DNA from: SHZI01 sp038214295
GTDB taxonomy: Bacteria > Pseudomonadota > Gammaproteobacteria > Steroidobacterales > GCA-2729495
Length of the DNA stretch: 64,000 nt
Direction: 5' to 3'
Assembly (NCBI GenBank): GCA_038214295.1
Contig: JBBQSA010000003.1
Location: forward strand, 1 to 64,000
Part shown: positions 62,418-64,000 of the stretch, in pieces
How the letters are laid out: each line of letters begins with the position of its first letter
How positions within the stretch are numbered: position 1 is the stretch's first letter
Program-made: the position numbers and the translations under genes
Notes under the pieces: model-generated
The model's database searches: none
What the model saw: only the letters and a program-made list of their open reading frames with translations
Told to the model about the DNA's origin: nothing

Positions 62418-62817
62418 CCCCCTGATCCGCCGCCGCTGGCTGCTGGGCTGCGCGCTCTTCGCCGCGGCGTGGTTCGCGCTGCTGTGGCCGGTCGCGAACG
62501 CGCTCTACGGGCCGCCGGGCGCCGCGCCGAATACCGGGATGCAGGCCAACCGGCTCGTCTACGAGGAACTGGTGAAGATCGTGCTGTTGCTGGCGCCCGT
62601 CGCGCTGGCAGCCTGGCTGGGCGTACGGACGCTCGCGGCGCGAACCTTCCCGCCGCCGGCGATGCGGCTGCCCGTGCCCCTCAGCATCACCCCGGGTCCC
62701 GGGGCCATCGCCACCGGCAGCGCGCTGCTGCTCGGGGCGGTGCTTACCCTGGGCTTCCGGCTCGTGTCGCTGAAGGTCTCGCTGGAGCTGGCTGCCCTGC
62801 TCCGGCGAGTAGGCTGA
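62404..62817 (+). CDS. Hypothetical membrane protein, 137 aa
   Basis: Three hydrophobic segments (LLGCALFAAAWFALLWPV; LVKIVLLLAPVALAAWLG; ATGSALLLGAVLTLGFRL) with a short cytoplasmic or periplasmic linker. The family is not recognised. It overlaps the upstream membrane protein gene and ends 1 bp before the convergent rho stop. Confidence 0.65.
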   Translation: MLPADPLIRRRWLLGCALFAAAWFALLWPVANALYGPPGAAPNTGMQANRLVYEELVKIVLLLAPVALAAWLGVRTLAARTFPPPAMRLPVPLSITPGPGAIATGSALLLGAVLTLGFRLVSLKVSLELAALLRRVG

Positions 62818-62818
62818 G

Positions 62819-64000
<1,182 letters not shown>

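Overview
The window is high-GC DNA (clearly above 60% G+C by eye, with one AT-richer patch near 58.4-60.5 kb). It looks chromosomal and comes from a gammaproteobacterium. The reasons are the gene order accB-accC-prmA-DUF3426-fis-purH-purD, GlnE, PpnN, HtpX, KdkA and other LPS-core genes, sigma32-type heat-shock promoters and Rho. A PEP-CTERM (VPxPA-type) protein, an ECF sigma/FecR/TonB-receptor locus and many REP-like palindromes fit an environmental lineage near Xanthomonadales, Nevskiales or Steroidobacterales. That placement is inference; there is no rRNA here to settle it. I see no tRNA, rRNA, CRISPR array, transposase or integrase.

Layout. 0-9 kb: envelope and protein quality control (htpG, ppnN, an L,D-transpeptidase next to an MltD-like transglycosylase, an AstE/AspA-like lipoprotein, htpX). 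9-23 kb: an LPS/glycan region with lpxL, kdkA, a GT9 heptosyltransferase, a Kdo hydroxylase, a DUF1838 Tat protein, a methyltransferase and a GT1 enzyme. These are followed by a tightly coupled minus-strand operon SDR-glnE-zinc finger-GT4-hldD-waaF. 24-30 kb: mixed metabolism (TspO-like protein, LTA-synthase-like sulfatase, GST, alpha/beta hydrolase, peptide deformylase, sulfotransferase). 30-35 kb: an ECF sigma factor, FecR, a COG4705 membrane protein and a TonB-dependent receptor. 35-43 kb: a TPR/transglutaminase-like lipoprotein, a double GFA protein, an S9 peptidase, an Omp85-like barrel and a Tat-exported D-amino-acid-oxidase-like enzyme whose domains are in circularly permuted order. 43-46.5 kb: a PEP-CTERM protein between two near-identical terminator+REP modules, then groES-groEL. 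46.7-58.2 kb: cutA-dsbD-tlpA, aroQ-accB-accC-prmA-DUF3426, fis-purH-purD. 58.2-61 kb: a lower-GC accessory patch that looks like decayed integron gene cassettes (attC-like sites, a GFA protein, an HExxH membrane protein, a broken GFA gene, a lipin/LNS2-like phosphatase and a chimeric ORF). 61-64 kb: small membrane enzymes and the 3' part of rho.

Two themes run across the window. First, htpG, htpX and groES each carry a sigma32-like promoter at the expected place, and groES also has a CIRCE-like operator, so protein-folding stress control is visible in sequence. Second, long perfect palindromes sit at gene ends and several of them contain the stop codon of the adjacent gene: the GT1 gene, the PEP-CTERM gene, the TlpA-like gene, and the convergent pair at 8.1 kb. 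The waaF stop lies in a tandem repeat abutting one of these palindromes.
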